NCBI RefSeq assembly: GCF_027922425.1
Contig: NZ_BSFQ01000023.1
Span: 1 to 64,000, forward strand
Direction: 5' to 3'
DNA length: 64,000 nt
DNA from: Pseudonocardia halophobica
GTDB lineage: Bacteria; Actinomycetota; Actinomycetes; Mycobacteriales; Pseudonocardiaceae
The position numbers were made by a program, and so were the translations under genes. Below are positions 16,938-25,523 of this stretch, in pieces. The notes below the pieces were generated by a model that made no database searches, had not been told where the DNA came from, and saw only the letters and a program-made list of their open reading frames with translations. Positions within the stretch are counted from its first letter, which is position 1. Each line of letters starts with the position of its first letter.

Positions 16938-18289
16938 GCGACGACCGATTCATCGGATACCGGTACCTCACCGGTTCGACAAGACAATGCACCCGTGAAG
17001 GCCGCGGCTAGCACGGCGCGGCGCAGCGCCTTGTTCTGCGTCTCGGCTCGAGCGATCTCCTCGCGAAGGCGAGCCATCGAGTCCAGTTCGTCGCGGAGGC
17101 GCGCGATAGCAACTGACGCATGTCCGGATGCCGGAACGATCACCGGCATGCGCCTGATCATCGACAGGCTGATTGAAGCAAGGTTGACGCTCTGTTTCCC
17201 GTTTCGCTCGGCCCAACGGCCACCGATTGTGTTGGTCGTCCAAGACAGGAAGTAGGGGTCGAGTCGCGGGTTACGAACGCGTGCGCGGAAGACATGGTTC
17301 TGGTGGATACAGTGCTCGATCTGGCCCTCCCACACCCACCCGCGCGCGAGCTTGTCACGATCGCCGCCCTCATTGAGTAGGACGTCACCTGGCCGAAGGG
17401 ACAGCGCCTCAGCCTTGGAGGGGCTCACACGGATGCGGGCGACGTCGCTCAGATCGAGTCGGCCCCGTTGGACGTTAGCAACGCGAAGATAGGGAACCTC
17501 AATAAAGCCGGGGTCCGCCTGTTTCTTAGCGTCCTTCGTGACTCCACCGACGACATCAGCGACATCGCCGAGACGAGACCATGTCCACCCCATCGGAAGG
17601 TCTGGGAGGTTGCCATCGTTCGAGCCGACGCCGGCGAGCTGGCACTCCGATCGCTCGCTGTCGTGACTGGATCCTGTAATTGCATCCAGCACCAGGCGCT
17701 CCTGTAGACGATGCAGGCGCTGGGCGGCAACTGCCAACGTTGCTGCCGCTGCATCAAGACGGGAGAGGTGGCCTTCGAGAACGACAACGATCCGCCGCTG
17801 CTCTTCCAGCGTGGGTAATGGGAGGGCGATCTTCTTGAGTTTCGCGACGCTAAGCGTGTGGAGTCCGCTAGTGGAGCTCGCCACTTCTGTTAGATTCTGG
17901 CGAATAGTAGGAGAATTCCAAATCAGGCCAAGATACTCTGGTAACAGGGCCGGTCCTGGGCGAACCCGAATCAAATGGTTCTGGTGGACACAATCTTTGA
18001 TCGACCCGTCCCAGACCGCGGCGCGGCCGATCTGCGCTGGACTTCCATTTCCTTCGACTACCAGCAAGTCCCCCGGGTGGAGGCGAAGCCGATCAAGTTC
18101 GTCCTCGCCGAAGAGCTCGATCTCGTGCACCGTGCGGAGATCAAGCCCAGCTGCCGTGACATTAGCGACTCGAAGAAACGGATAGCGGTTTGACCTCGGT
18201 GCTCGTTTCGGCTGCTTCTGGATTCCGCCCTGAACTGCCGCAATCTCTGCGAGCGGTGCGTAACGCCAAGTTGCTGGGAGGTCGGTCAC
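16934..18289 (-). CDS. hsdS: type I restriction-modification specificity subunit
   Basis: HsdS of 451 residues with two target recognition domains, each beginning in the usual way (LPATWRYAPLAEIAAVQGG and LPMGWTWSRLGDVADVVGG), each with a PYLRVANV/PFLRVANV strand and a CxHQNH motif, and each closed by a coiled-coil spacer (LEEQRRIVVVLEGHLSRLDA; ARLREEIARAETQNKALRRA). This sets a bipartite DNA target that cannot be read from the protein. The start codon overlaps the hsdR stop (ATGA). Slightly lower GC than its neighbours, as common for TRDs. Confidence 0.94.
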   Translation of the reverse strand: MTDLPATWRYAPLAEIAAVQGGIQKQPKRAPRSNRYPFLRVANVTAAGLDLRTVHEIELFGEDELDRLRLHPGDLLVVEGNGSPAQIGRAAVWDGSIKDCVHQNHLIRVRPGPALLPEYLGLIWNSPTIRQNLTEVASSTSGLHTLSVAKLKKIALPLPTLEEQRRIVVVLEGHLSRLDAAAATLAVAAQRLHRLQERLVLDAITGSSHDSERSECQLAGVGSNDGNLPDLPMGWTWSRLGDVADVVGGVTKDAKKQADPGFIEVPYLRVANVQRGRLDLSDVARIRVSPSKAEALSLRPGDVLLNEGGDRDKLARGWVWEGQIEHCIHQNHVFRARVRNPRLDPYFLSWTTNTIGGRWAERNGKQSVNLASISLSMIRRMPVIVPASGHASVAIARLRDELDSMARLREEIARAETQNKALRRAVLAAAFTGALSCRTGEVPVSDESVVA

Positions 18290-21081
18290 GCGGTCAGTTC
18301 CTCGTTCAAGTCGTCGATCAAGTCAGCTGCGCGATCGCCGAGGTCGCGGAGGGCACCGTCGATGCCGCCGCGTTCGGTGAAGGGCGCCTCTTCGAGGTCG
18401 TCTGGTGTGATGCCGGCAGAGGAGGCGATGACGGAGACCATGCGGTCTAGCCACCACCTCTCGGTGTCGGTGAAGCGCACGCCTGCTTGTTCTTGTTGGG
18501 CGAGCCAGCCTACGTACTTCTCCTTGACGCGGTTGGCGTAGGGGACGAGCTGGTCGTCGGAGCCGAGGGTGTAGCGCAGCAGGGAGACGAGGTCGGTGAG
18601 GGATAGCCGGGTGCGTACCTGTGGGCCGGCGGCCTGCCGGTGGGTGACGTCGATGGCGAGGTAGGCGTTCCAGATGAGGTCGGGCGTCCAGTTGCGGGGC
18701 GGGCGGGCGATGCGGTCCGCGAGTTCCTGCAGGTCGGCGTAGTTGATGCGGCGGTCGCGGGCCTCGCCCAGGAGCTGGATCGCAGTGATCTCGTCGCGGT
18801 GCTCGTCGAGGAAGGCCTTCCAGGACTCGATGGTCGTTCGGGCGCGGTCGGTGTCGACGACGCCGTGCGCGTCGATGAGGGTGTCGACGCTGATCTCGTC
18901 GACGACGCGGTCGTGGGTGCGGCGTAGCTCGATGATGCGGTTGCGCAGTTCCGGGTTGGCGGCGACGGGCTCAACGGCCTTCTCGATGAGCTCGCGGATC
19001 GCTGCCGCCGGGTCAGCAGCGCGCTCGGTTGCCTGCGCCTGGCGGTCGGGGTTGACGGCCTCGACGAGCCCGCGGACGACGTCCTTGATGGGAGTCCCGG
19101 CGACGTCGTCGAGCTCGGCTCGCTCGGCCGGGGTCAGCTCGAGCTCCAGCTTCGCGAGCCGGGACGCGAGCGTGGCGGCGTCGTTCTCAGTGAGGGTGAG
19201 GTTGGCGGCCTTGTCGAGCAGCTTCTTGAGCGGGACGGTCTTCTCGCGGTTGAGCGGGGGCTGGACGAACGGGTGCTCGGTGACTCCGATGGCGTCGACG
19301 AGCACGAATCGGGTTTTCACGTCGGCGTCGGGGGTGACGCTCTGGAAGTCCGCGGGGGAGATGGTGCGCGCGCCACGGCCCTTCATCTGCTCGAAGTACT
19401 GGGCGGAGCGGACGTCGCGCATGAAGAAGACGCACTCCAGCGGACGGACGTCCGTACCTGTCGCGATCATGTCGACGGTGACGGCGATGCGCAGCGTAGG
19501 CGAGGTGCGAAATGTCTGGAGTTGTTCCTTGGGTTTGGTGGCGCTGTAGGTGATCTTCGCGGCGAAGTCGTTGCCCTTGCCGAAAACTTCTCGCACTGTC
19601 GTGACAATCTCTTCGGCGTGCGCGTCGTCCTTGGCGAAGATCAGCGTCTTGGGGACGCTGGAGCGGCCGGGGAAGATCTCGATGAACAGCTTGTCGCGGA
19701 ACGTCTCGAGGACGGTCCGGATCTGGCTCTTGCTGGTGACGGCGCGGTCGAGCTGGGTGTTGGTGTAGTCGAGGTCGTCGTCGAGAGCTTCCAGGCGTTG
19801 CTTGCGGGTGCGGCGGTCGACCTTGGGCACGATCGTGCCGGCCTCGATGGTGGAGCCCTGCTCGGTGATCTGGGTGCGGATGCGGTAGAGGTCGAAGTCG
19901 ACGTTGACGCCGTCGGCGACGGACTCGGGGTAGGTGTACTCGGAGACGAGGTTCTGCTGGAAGAAGCCGAAGGTCTGCTTGCCGGGCGTGGCAGTGAGAC
20001 CGACGATGTGGGCGTCGAAGTACTCCAGCACGCGGCGCCACACTCCGTAGATGGAGCGGTGCGCCTCGTCGACGATGATCAGGTCGAAGGCCTCGGGCGG
20101 CAGTTCGGGGTTGTAGCCCACGTCGACGGGTTTGTCGGGGACGTAGGTGTCGATGTTCTGGTCGTCGGCGTCTGCGACGTCCTCGCCGCGCAGCGCCATG
20201 AACACGCGCTGGATGGTGGAGACGGCGACCTTCGTCGAAGCGGCCATCCCGGCTCGGCGGACCTTGTCCACGTTGTACAGCTCGGTGAACCTGCGGTTCT
20301 CGCCGGGCGTGCGGTAGTTCTGGAATTCGGCCAGCGTCTGGTCGGCGAGGTTGTTGCGGTCGACCAGGAAGAGGATCCTGCCGAAGCCGCCCCACTTGAG
20401 CAGCCGATATGACAGGGTCACCGCGGTGTAGGTCTTGCCGGCGCCGGTGGCCATCTGGATGAGGCTTCGACTGAAGCGCTGCTCGGCGAGGCTGTTCTCT
20501 ACACCCTTGATGGCCTTGATCTGCGCGGGCCGCAGCGGGGCCTCGTCGAGCGCGGGCAGCTGGCGGACCTTCGCTCGCCAGGTCGAGTGCTCTGAGTCCG
20601 CATCGGCTTCGCGGAGAATGCGGGCCAGCGTGGCCGGCTTGGGGAAGTTGAAGAGGCGGCGGGCACGAGGGTCGGGATCGAATCCGTTGGTGAAGTGTGT
20701 CTCCGAGCCAGACGCCTCGAACACGAAGGGCAGGCGACCGTCGCGCAGGATAGCCCTGAGCTGGACGTCGGCCGGGAGCCCGTCGGCGTACATGCTCGAC
20801 TGCCACTCGACCCCGCTCAGCGTCGTGCCCTCGGGCTTCGCCTCGATGACGCCGACGGCCTTCTTGTCGACGTAGAGCAAGTAGTCGACTCGCCCGTGGC
20901 CGGCCTTCATGACGATCTCGCGCACAGCGACGCCCTGCGAGGCGTACAGGCTCAGGTTCTTCTTGTCCTGCACCGCCCATCCCGCTGCTGTGAGCTGACG
21001 GTCGATGAGCACGCGTGCACGCTGCTCGGCTGCGAGCCGGCCACCCTCATCCTTAGGGATCATCACGAACGAGAATTCCAC
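18286..21081 (-). CDS. hsdR: type I restriction endonuclease/translocase subunit
   Basis: HsdR of 931 residues. N-terminal PD-(D/E)XK nuclease with Asp66 and Glu80-x-Lys82 (VDYLLY, IEAKPEG); superfamily 2 helicase motor with Walker A ATGAGKT (about 211-217), DEAH (338-341), GLTATPG and a C-terminal MKGRGART motif VI; C-terminal EcoEI_R_C-like region that binds the methylase. All catalytic motifs are present. First gene of the operon; the promoter should lie between 21082 and 21130. Confidence 0.95.
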   Translation of the reverse strand: MEFSFVMIPKDEGGRLAAEQRARVLIDRQLTAAGWAVQDKKNLSLYASQGVAVREIVMKAGHGRVDYLLYVDKKAVGVIEAKPEGTTLSGVEWQSSMYADGLPADVQLRAILRDGRLPFVFEASGSETHFTNGFDPDPRARRLFNFPKPATLARILREADADSEHSTWRAKVRQLPALDEAPLRPAQIKAIKGVENSLAEQRFSRSLIQMATGAGKTYTAVTLSYRLLKWGGFGRILFLVDRNNLADQTLAEFQNYRTPGENRRFTELYNVDKVRRAGMAASTKVAVSTIQRVFMALRGEDVADADDQNIDTYVPDKPVDVGYNPELPPEAFDLIIVDEAHRSIYGVWRRVLEYFDAHIVGLTATPGKQTFGFFQQNLVSEYTYPESVADGVNVDFDLYRIRTQITEQGSTIEAGTIVPKVDRRTRKQRLEALDDDLDYTNTQLDRAVTSKSQIRTVLETFRDKLFIEIFPGRSSVPKTLIFAKDDAHAEEIVTTVREVFGKGNDFAAKITYSATKPKEQLQTFRTSPTLRIAVTVDMIATGTDVRPLECVFFMRDVRSAQYFEQMKGRGARTISPADFQSVTPDADVKTRFVLVDAIGVTEHPFVQPPLNREKTVPLKKLLDKAANLTLTENDAATLASRLAKLELELTPAERAELDDVAGTPIKDVVRGLVEAVNPDRQAQATERAADPAAAIRELIEKAVEPVAANPELRNRIIELRRTHDRVVDEISVDTLIDAHGVVDTDRARTTIESWKAFLDEHRDEITAIQLLGEARDRRINYADLQELADRIARPPRNWTPDLIWNAYLAIDVTHRQAAGPQVRTRLSLTDLVSLLRYTLGSDDQLVPYANRVKEKYVGWLAQQEQAGVRFTDTERWWLDRMVSVIASSAGITPDDLEEAPFTERGGIDGALRDLGDRAADLIDDLNEELTA

Positions 21082-21469
21082 ATCCGTGGTCCCCCCGTTA
21101 CCTCTAGTGACCTAGGGCGAGATCACGATTGTGGTCGTATGTGGATGCTGGCCCCTACTCTTGACGACCTGGCCCGCTACCCGTCGGCTGTTGCCCGTCG
21201 GTCGGGGTCGAAGCGGTGCCGGTTAGCGGGCGCTCAGCTCAGTGCGGCGCGGGCCAGGGGAGCGCTGATGGACGCCCACCCGCTGCACAAGCGGCACGCT
21301 CAGCCCCGGAGGCCACGGCAGTCAGTGCTGTGGGAGGACGTGCCGTCGTATCGATCGCCACTGACCTACTCCGATTGGCCGCCAACCAGCGGTGCCGTCA
21401 GTCGTCTCCTGAAGTAGACGATCGGCCCGGACGACGCGGGCAGTGCCCGATCGTCAGAGGGAGGGGCAG
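21082..21469. other. intergenic, divergent promoters expected
   Basis: About 390 bases between hsdR and the divergent nuclease gene. A forward frame (21141-21417) exists but shows no motif or ribosome binding site. The right end carries AGGGAGGGG, the ribosome binding site of the nuclease. Confidence 0.5.
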
Positions 21470-22204
21470 GTGGCTGCGACCGCTGTGCCGCCACCGAAGG
21501 CGCAGGCCGGCTCCGGCTCTCGGAATGTGTCCGGCGCTGCGGGGTGCCTGGTCGTGTTCCTTCTCGTGCTCGGCGTTCTTGCGGTCGCTTGTCTGCCGGA
21601 GGCCGAGGGTGAACGCCGGTCTTTTCCCGAGAAGTGTTCTGAGGCCCCGCCTACCTACTCCGCACGGTCGACCTGTCAGCCAGGCGGCGAGGCGGTCGTC
21701 GTCACGCGCATCGTTGACGGCGACACCGTTGAGCTCGAGGACGGTAGCCAGATCCAGCTGATCGGCATTGACGCACCCGAAGTCGACGAGTGCGGCGGTG
21801 CGGACGCTGCCTCGTTTGTGCGTCGCGAGCTCACCGACCAGGTCGTCCACGTCTACACAGACGGCCGGAACGCGGTGGATAGGATCGGACGGCCGCTCAG
21901 GTATGTGCGCTACGGCGAGAGCGCTGGTTCGACCAAGGACCTCGCGCACGAGATGATGCAGCAGGGGCTCGTACGACGGTTCCCGGCGTACGCCGGAGAT
22001 CCCGTCTACACCGTCGAGCTCCAGAGCGCCTACGAGGCGGCGAGGGCCGCAAGGCTGGGCATCTACGGCTCGACCTGCATACGCGTGGTGTCGCCGCGGC
22101 CGGACACCAGCACCTCCGACTACTCCGACAACGACCGCCGAACCGGCAGGCATCAGAACGCTACCGCGATGTCAGTCCACGCCCTGACGATGACGATGAT
22201 GTGA
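21470..22204 (+). CDS. thermonuclease family (SNase-like) exported or anchored nuclease
   Basis: Staphylococcal-nuclease-fold protein of about 244 residues. A hydrophobic segment (AGCLVVFLLVLGVLAVACL) near residues 24-42 anchors or exports it; the C at the end could be a lipobox-like site. The domain shows VVVTRIVDGDTVEL, LIGIDAPEVDECG, DRIGRPLRYVRY and the C-terminal helix LQSAYEAARAARLGIY. The Arg of the usual catalytic RxR is replaced in part (family variants exist). GTG at 21470 was chosen for its strong ribosome binding site. It may accompany the restriction island. Confidence 0.85.
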   Translation: MAATAVPPPKAQAGSGSRNVSGAAGCLVVFLLVLGVLAVACLPEAEGERRSFPEKCSEAPPTYSARSTCQPGGEAVVVTRIVDGDTVELEDGSQIQLIGIDAPEVDECGGADAASFVRRELTDQVVHVYTDGRNAVDRIGRPLRYVRYGESAGSTKDLAHEMMQQGLVRRFPAYAGDPVYTVELQSAYEAARAARLGIYGSTCIRVVSPRPDTSTSDYSDNDRRTGRHQNATAMSVHALTMTMM

Positions 22205-22374
22205 CCGCGCCGCGGGACGGCGACAAGAGCGACCCCGACCCGGGCTACACAGGACCCCGGTGCTACCTGCCCGGTGGCGAGACTTACCGGCCCTGCTAGC
22301 GAAGCGGTGGCGGTTGCGACCGTGGCGGGAATTCTCGGTCGTAGCGGCGCCCGCCACGTCGGCGTCCCGGCCGT

Positions 22375-22448
22375 GTGGCCTCCTTCGTGGCCTCCAACCA
22401 GTTCCCGCGATGCCAGTCATGAGCCGAGCCGAGTCTCTGAGCTGCACT
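22375..22448 (+). repeat. 74-bp diverged repeat, copy A
   Basis: Begins GTGGCCTCC and ends CTCTGAGCTGCACT. It aligns without gaps to 56509-56582 at roughly three-quarters identity. It lies 40 bp before the half-tRNA, suggesting it belongs to integrative-element flanking DNA. On the minus strand one frame is conserved in both copies (SAAQ-L, HD-HR, LEA, EAT), so it may be the end of a lost gene. Confidence 0.6.
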
Positions 22449-22488
22449 GATGCAGCTGACGCCTGCCGTGACCACGAAGACGAAAATT

Positions 22489-22533
22489 CTCGTAATGCGT
22501 AGGTCTGGGGTTCGACTCCCCAAGGCGGCTCCA
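22489..22533 (+). other. 3' half of tRNA-Thr(CGU), attachment-site-like
   Basis: Sequence from the anticodon loop (CTCGTAA, anticodon CGT) through the variable loop, a perfect T-arm (TGGGG-TTCGACT-CCCCA), acceptor strand AGGCGGC and CCA. The 5' half is missing: the preceding bases do not form the anticodon or D stems. A tRNA 3' half is the classic scar left at one end of an integrated element or after its excision. No integrase gene is in the window. Confidence 0.8.
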
Positions 22534-22649
22534 CGTAAATCTGCAGGTCAGACGCCATGTTGACCTCCAGTGAAGCGATCTTCCGCGAAGATCGTCGGGC
22601 GGCTAGTCCACATCTGGTCGCACTTGCTCGAACCGGGCCTGTTTGGGTA

Positions 22650-23077
22650 GGTGGCGTCGGATCCGACGGTGTCGCGCACTGTCGACCGGCTCGCCGCCGA
22701 CGCTTCGGCCGTGTCGGCGGCGATCGACCCCGCCCGCGCGGTCGCACGTTCGCGGGCATGAGTGCTGGCCGGGGCGCATGCTCCCGATCACGAAACCGAC
22801 GTGGCGCGGCCGCTGGTCATCGACGTGGACGCCACCCTGGGCACACTCCGCATTCGGGCAAGGGGGTGCGGCGCCGACGTTCAAGAAGGATTTCGGGCAT
22901 CACCCGTGTGCGCGTTCGTCGACCACGGACCGACGGGCACCGGTGAGCCTCTCGCCGTGCTGCTGCGGCCCGGAACGTCGGGTCGAACACCGCCGCGGAC
23001 CACCTCACCGTCATCCGGGCCGCGTTGCGCCAGCTCCCCGGACACGGACCGGTCGCCGAGCGAGCCGGAAAGTCCTG
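22650..23077 (+). pseudogene. IS1380-family transposase relic
   Basis: Fragments of an IS1380 transposase in several forward frames: TVSRTVDRLAADA, APDHETDVARPLVIDVDATL, GAAPTFKKDFGHHP, CAFVDHGPTGTGEPLAVLL and NTAADHLTVIRAALRQLPG. At least four frameshifts and one deletion separate them; the ends and most of the C-terminus are missing. It is inert. It lies next to the half-tRNA scar, marking an insertion-prone site. Confidence 0.78.
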
Positions 23078-23187
23078 ATCTGGGAACCGCAACGGAGATC
23101 ATTTCGAGTGCTCGAACCACTTGCCGACAGGCGTTCTCGTGCCTCCAAGTCGGCCACCCATCGCCGTTCTTACCCAACGCCGGGGTT

Positions 23188-24009
23188 TCAGGTGGCGATG
23201 ACGACTTCCACGTCGGCCGCGGCGAGGGCGGTTCGAAGGGGCTCGGGTGGCGCTGCGTCGGTGACGAGCACGTCGATGAGGTCGAGCGGGCCCAGGACCA
23301 TGGCCTTCTTGCGGTCGAACTTGGTGTGGTCGGCGGTGACGACGACGCGGTCGGCCAGGCTGGCGAGGAGGCGGCGGACCTCGACCTCGGTGGGGTCGAA
23401 GTAGGTGATGCCGCGGTCGACGGAGAGGCCGCCGCAGCCGAGGATCAACAGATCGAGGTGGACCTGTGGCGGCTCCCGCACGATGCCGGGGTTGACCAGG
23501 CTCAGTTCGGGGGTCAGCAGGCCGCCGAGCACGATCACCCGACTTCCGCCCTCGCGCGCGGTGATCGCAGCGTGGAGTGCGTTGGTGACTACGGTGAGGT
23601 CGCTGCGATGGGCCAGTTCGGCGGCGACGGCGTGGCAGGTCGTTCCGCTGTCGATTCCGACGGCGGCACCCGGTTCGACGAGTTGGGCGGCGACGCGGGC
23701 GATGGCGGCTTTCTCGCCCGCCTGGATCGAGGCCCGGGAGCCGTAGGCGGGGGCGCGGCGGATGATCGCCCCACCATGGACCCGGTGTAGCTGTCCGGCC
23801 TCGTCGAGCTCGGCGAGGTCGCGGCGGATGGTCATGCCGGACACGCCGAAGCGCTGTGCCAGTTCGGTGACGTCGACCTGTCGGTTTTGCTGCAGCGTCT
23901 TGAGGATGTCGCGCTGACGAGCACTTCGTGCGTCCTCTACGGCGTTGTCCTGCGACACCCGGGTAACGCTACCGGGCCCTGCGATCGCCTTCAGGCTCAT
24001 GACCGGCAC
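23188..24009 (-). CDS. DeoR/GlpR family transcriptional regulator
   Basis: Regulator of 273 residues at most (a start nearer VSQDNAV is possible). N-terminal HTH with RQRDILKTL, FGVSGMTIRRDLAELDEAG and the typical HRVHGGA; C-terminal sugar-phosphate-sensing domain (DeoRC) with IDSGTTCHAVA, VVTNALHAA, LGGLL, CGGLSVDRGITYFDPTE and TADHTKFDR. Divergent from the KdgT/RuBisCO-like operon, it most likely represses it and is released by a phosphorylated sugar acid (inference). Confidence 0.92.
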   Translation of the reverse strand: MPVMSLKAIAGPGSVTRVSQDNAVEDARSARQRDILKTLQQNRQVDVTELAQRFGVSGMTIRRDLAELDEAGQLHRVHGGAIIRRAPAYGSRASIQAGEKAAIARVAAQLVEPGAAVGIDSGTTCHAVAAELAHRSDLTVVTNALHAAITAREGGSRVIVLGGLLTPELSLVNPGIVREPPQVHLDLLILGCGGLSVDRGITYFDPTEVEVRRLLASLADRVVVTADHTKFDRKKAMVLGPLDLIDVLVTDAAPPEPLRTALAAADVEVVIAT

Positions 24010-24231
24010 CTACCCCGATGCCGCAGCGATCGTTTCTCCAGCTCGCCGACCTGGACGCCTGCGCTTGCCCGGGCTCCACGTACTCGCCTCATCCCGGCCT
24101 CCTGCCTCTGCACCTCCGGTCGGAGGTCATGTGCGATTGAACATAGCAGCTTCATGCGAGTTGCGAACAGATCGGCGGAGCCGCAGACCGTCCCACCTGC
24201 GGTGATCAAAAGATGCTGAAGGGTGCACCCC

Positions 24232-24286
24232 TTGACTCTCCCTGACGGTACACCTACTCTCCTCGCATCCAATGTTCATTCGAACA
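24232..24286 (+). promoter_or_regulatory. promoter and operator of the sugar-acid operon
   Basis: TTGACT (24232-24237), a 17-bp spacer and TACTCT (24255-24260) give a good housekeeping promoter reading toward the permease gene. Just past the expected transcription start is the palindrome TGTTC-ATTC-GAACA (24273-24286); half-site-like GAACA also occurs near 24139 and 24165. The position suits repression by the divergent DeoR protein. Confidence 0.65.
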
Positions 24287-24305
24287 TCGCTGTTCGGAGG
24301 TTGAA

Positions 24306-25523
24306 GTGGCGATACGCATCAAGGCGGGCATGGAGAAGGTGCCCGGCGGGTTGATGTTGATTCCCCTGCTCGTCGGGGCGGTGATCCACACGGCGGCACC
24401 GGACGCGGGGAAGTTCTTCGGGTCGTTCACCGGGGCGATGTTCACCGGCTTGGCGCCGATCCTCGGCGTGTTCTACGTGTGCCTGGGTGCGACATTGGAC
24501 CTGAAGGCCACGCCCTACATCGCCAAGAAGGGCGGCGCACTGCTCGGCAGCAAGATCCTGTTCGCGGCGGTCGTGGGCATCGTCGCGGGCCGCTTGCTGG
24601 GTGAGGCCCCGATCTCCGGCGGGCTGCTCGCGGGCTTGTCGGTGCTGGCGGTGGTGGCAGCGCTGAACGACACCAACGGCGGGCTGTACATGTCGCTGAT
24701 GGGGCAGTTCGGCCGCAACCGCGACGTCGGTGCCTACAGCGTGATGAGCCTGGAGTCCGGCCCGTTCCTCACGATGGTCACCCTCGGCATCGCCGGGCTG
24801 TCGGCGTTCCCGTGGCAGGCGCTGGTCGGGGCGATTCTGCCGCTGGCGCTGGGGATGGCGCTGGGCAACCTCGACCCGGCGATGCGCCGGTTCCTGGCGC
24901 CCGCGGTGCCGGCGCTGGTGCCGTTCCTCGGCCTCACCCTCGGGTTGACCATCAACCTGACCGCGGTGTGGCAGGCGGGTCTGCTCGGCATCGGGCTCGG
25001 ACTGTTCGTCGTGCTCATCGGTGGCGCGGTGTTGCTGCTGGCCGACAAGCTGACCGGCGGTGACGGCATCGCCGGACTCGCCGCGGCCACCACGGCCGGC
25101 AACGCCGCGGTCGTTCCGACGATCGTCGCGCAGGCCAACCCGGCCTACGCCCCGGCCGCGCAGAGCGCCACCGTGCTCGTCGCCGCGTCGGTCGTCGTCA
25201 CCGCAATCCTCTGCCCGATCATCACGGTGCTGTGGGCCCGGGTGGTCCTCAAGCAGCCCGCTGGTGGAACGCGCGAAGCCGAAGCCGCCCTCGCAGCCGA
25301 TCTGCACCCGCACCTGGACCACGTGCCCGCCGACACCGGCGAGTCCGCACCCGGGGCTGCGCACGTCTCGGTGGTCGGCGACACCGTCGCGGACCGACCG
25401 CACGACGACCGGACCAGGACGACCGACCGCAGCGACGGCGCCGCGTCGACCAGTGATCCCACGAGCCGACAGCCGGAGCGCACCGTCCGCTGCGACCGGC
25501 AGGAGCGAGAAGCAGATGCGTGA
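24306..25523 (+). CDS. 2-keto-3-deoxygluconate permease family transporter (KdgT-like)
   Basis: Membrane transporter of 405 residues. The first 320 match the KdgT family: IKAGMEKVPGGLMLIPLLVG, FVCLG-type helix (FYVCLGATLDLKATPYIAKKG), AALNDTNGGLYMSLMGQFG and the late AATTAGNAAVVPTIVAQANP. Family members import keto-deoxy sugar acids by proton symport; the true substrate here is probably the sugar acid handled by the next genes. An unusual 85-residue hydrophilic His/Asp/Arg-rich tail follows the last helix. GTG start with GGAGG nine bases upstream. It overlaps the next gene by 8 bp. Confidence 0.9.
   Translation: MAIRIKAGMEKVPGGLMLIPLLVGAVIHTAAPDAGKFFGSFTGAMFTGLAPILGVFYVCLGATLDLKATPYIAKKGGALLGSKILFAAVVGIVAGRLLGEAPISGGLLAGLSVLAVVAALNDTNGGLYMSLMGQFGRNRDVGAYSVMSLESGPFLTMVTLGIAGLSAFPWQALVGAILPLALGMALGNLDPAMRRFLAPAVPALVPFLGLTLGLTINLTAVWQAGLLGIGLGLFVVLIGGAVLLLADKLTGGDGIAGLAAATTAGNAAVVPTIVAQANPAYAPAAQSATVLVAASVVVTAILCPIITVLWARVVLKQPAGGTREAEAALAADLHPHLDHVPADTGESAPGAAHVSVVGDTVADRPHDDRTRTTDRSDGAASTSDPTSRQPERTVRCDRQEREADA

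Noticed and set aside
22296..22523. Minus-strand frame reading antisense through the half-tRNA
   Set aside because: Starts inside the tRNA piece; such frames are common false annotations. The conserved repeat is reported instead.
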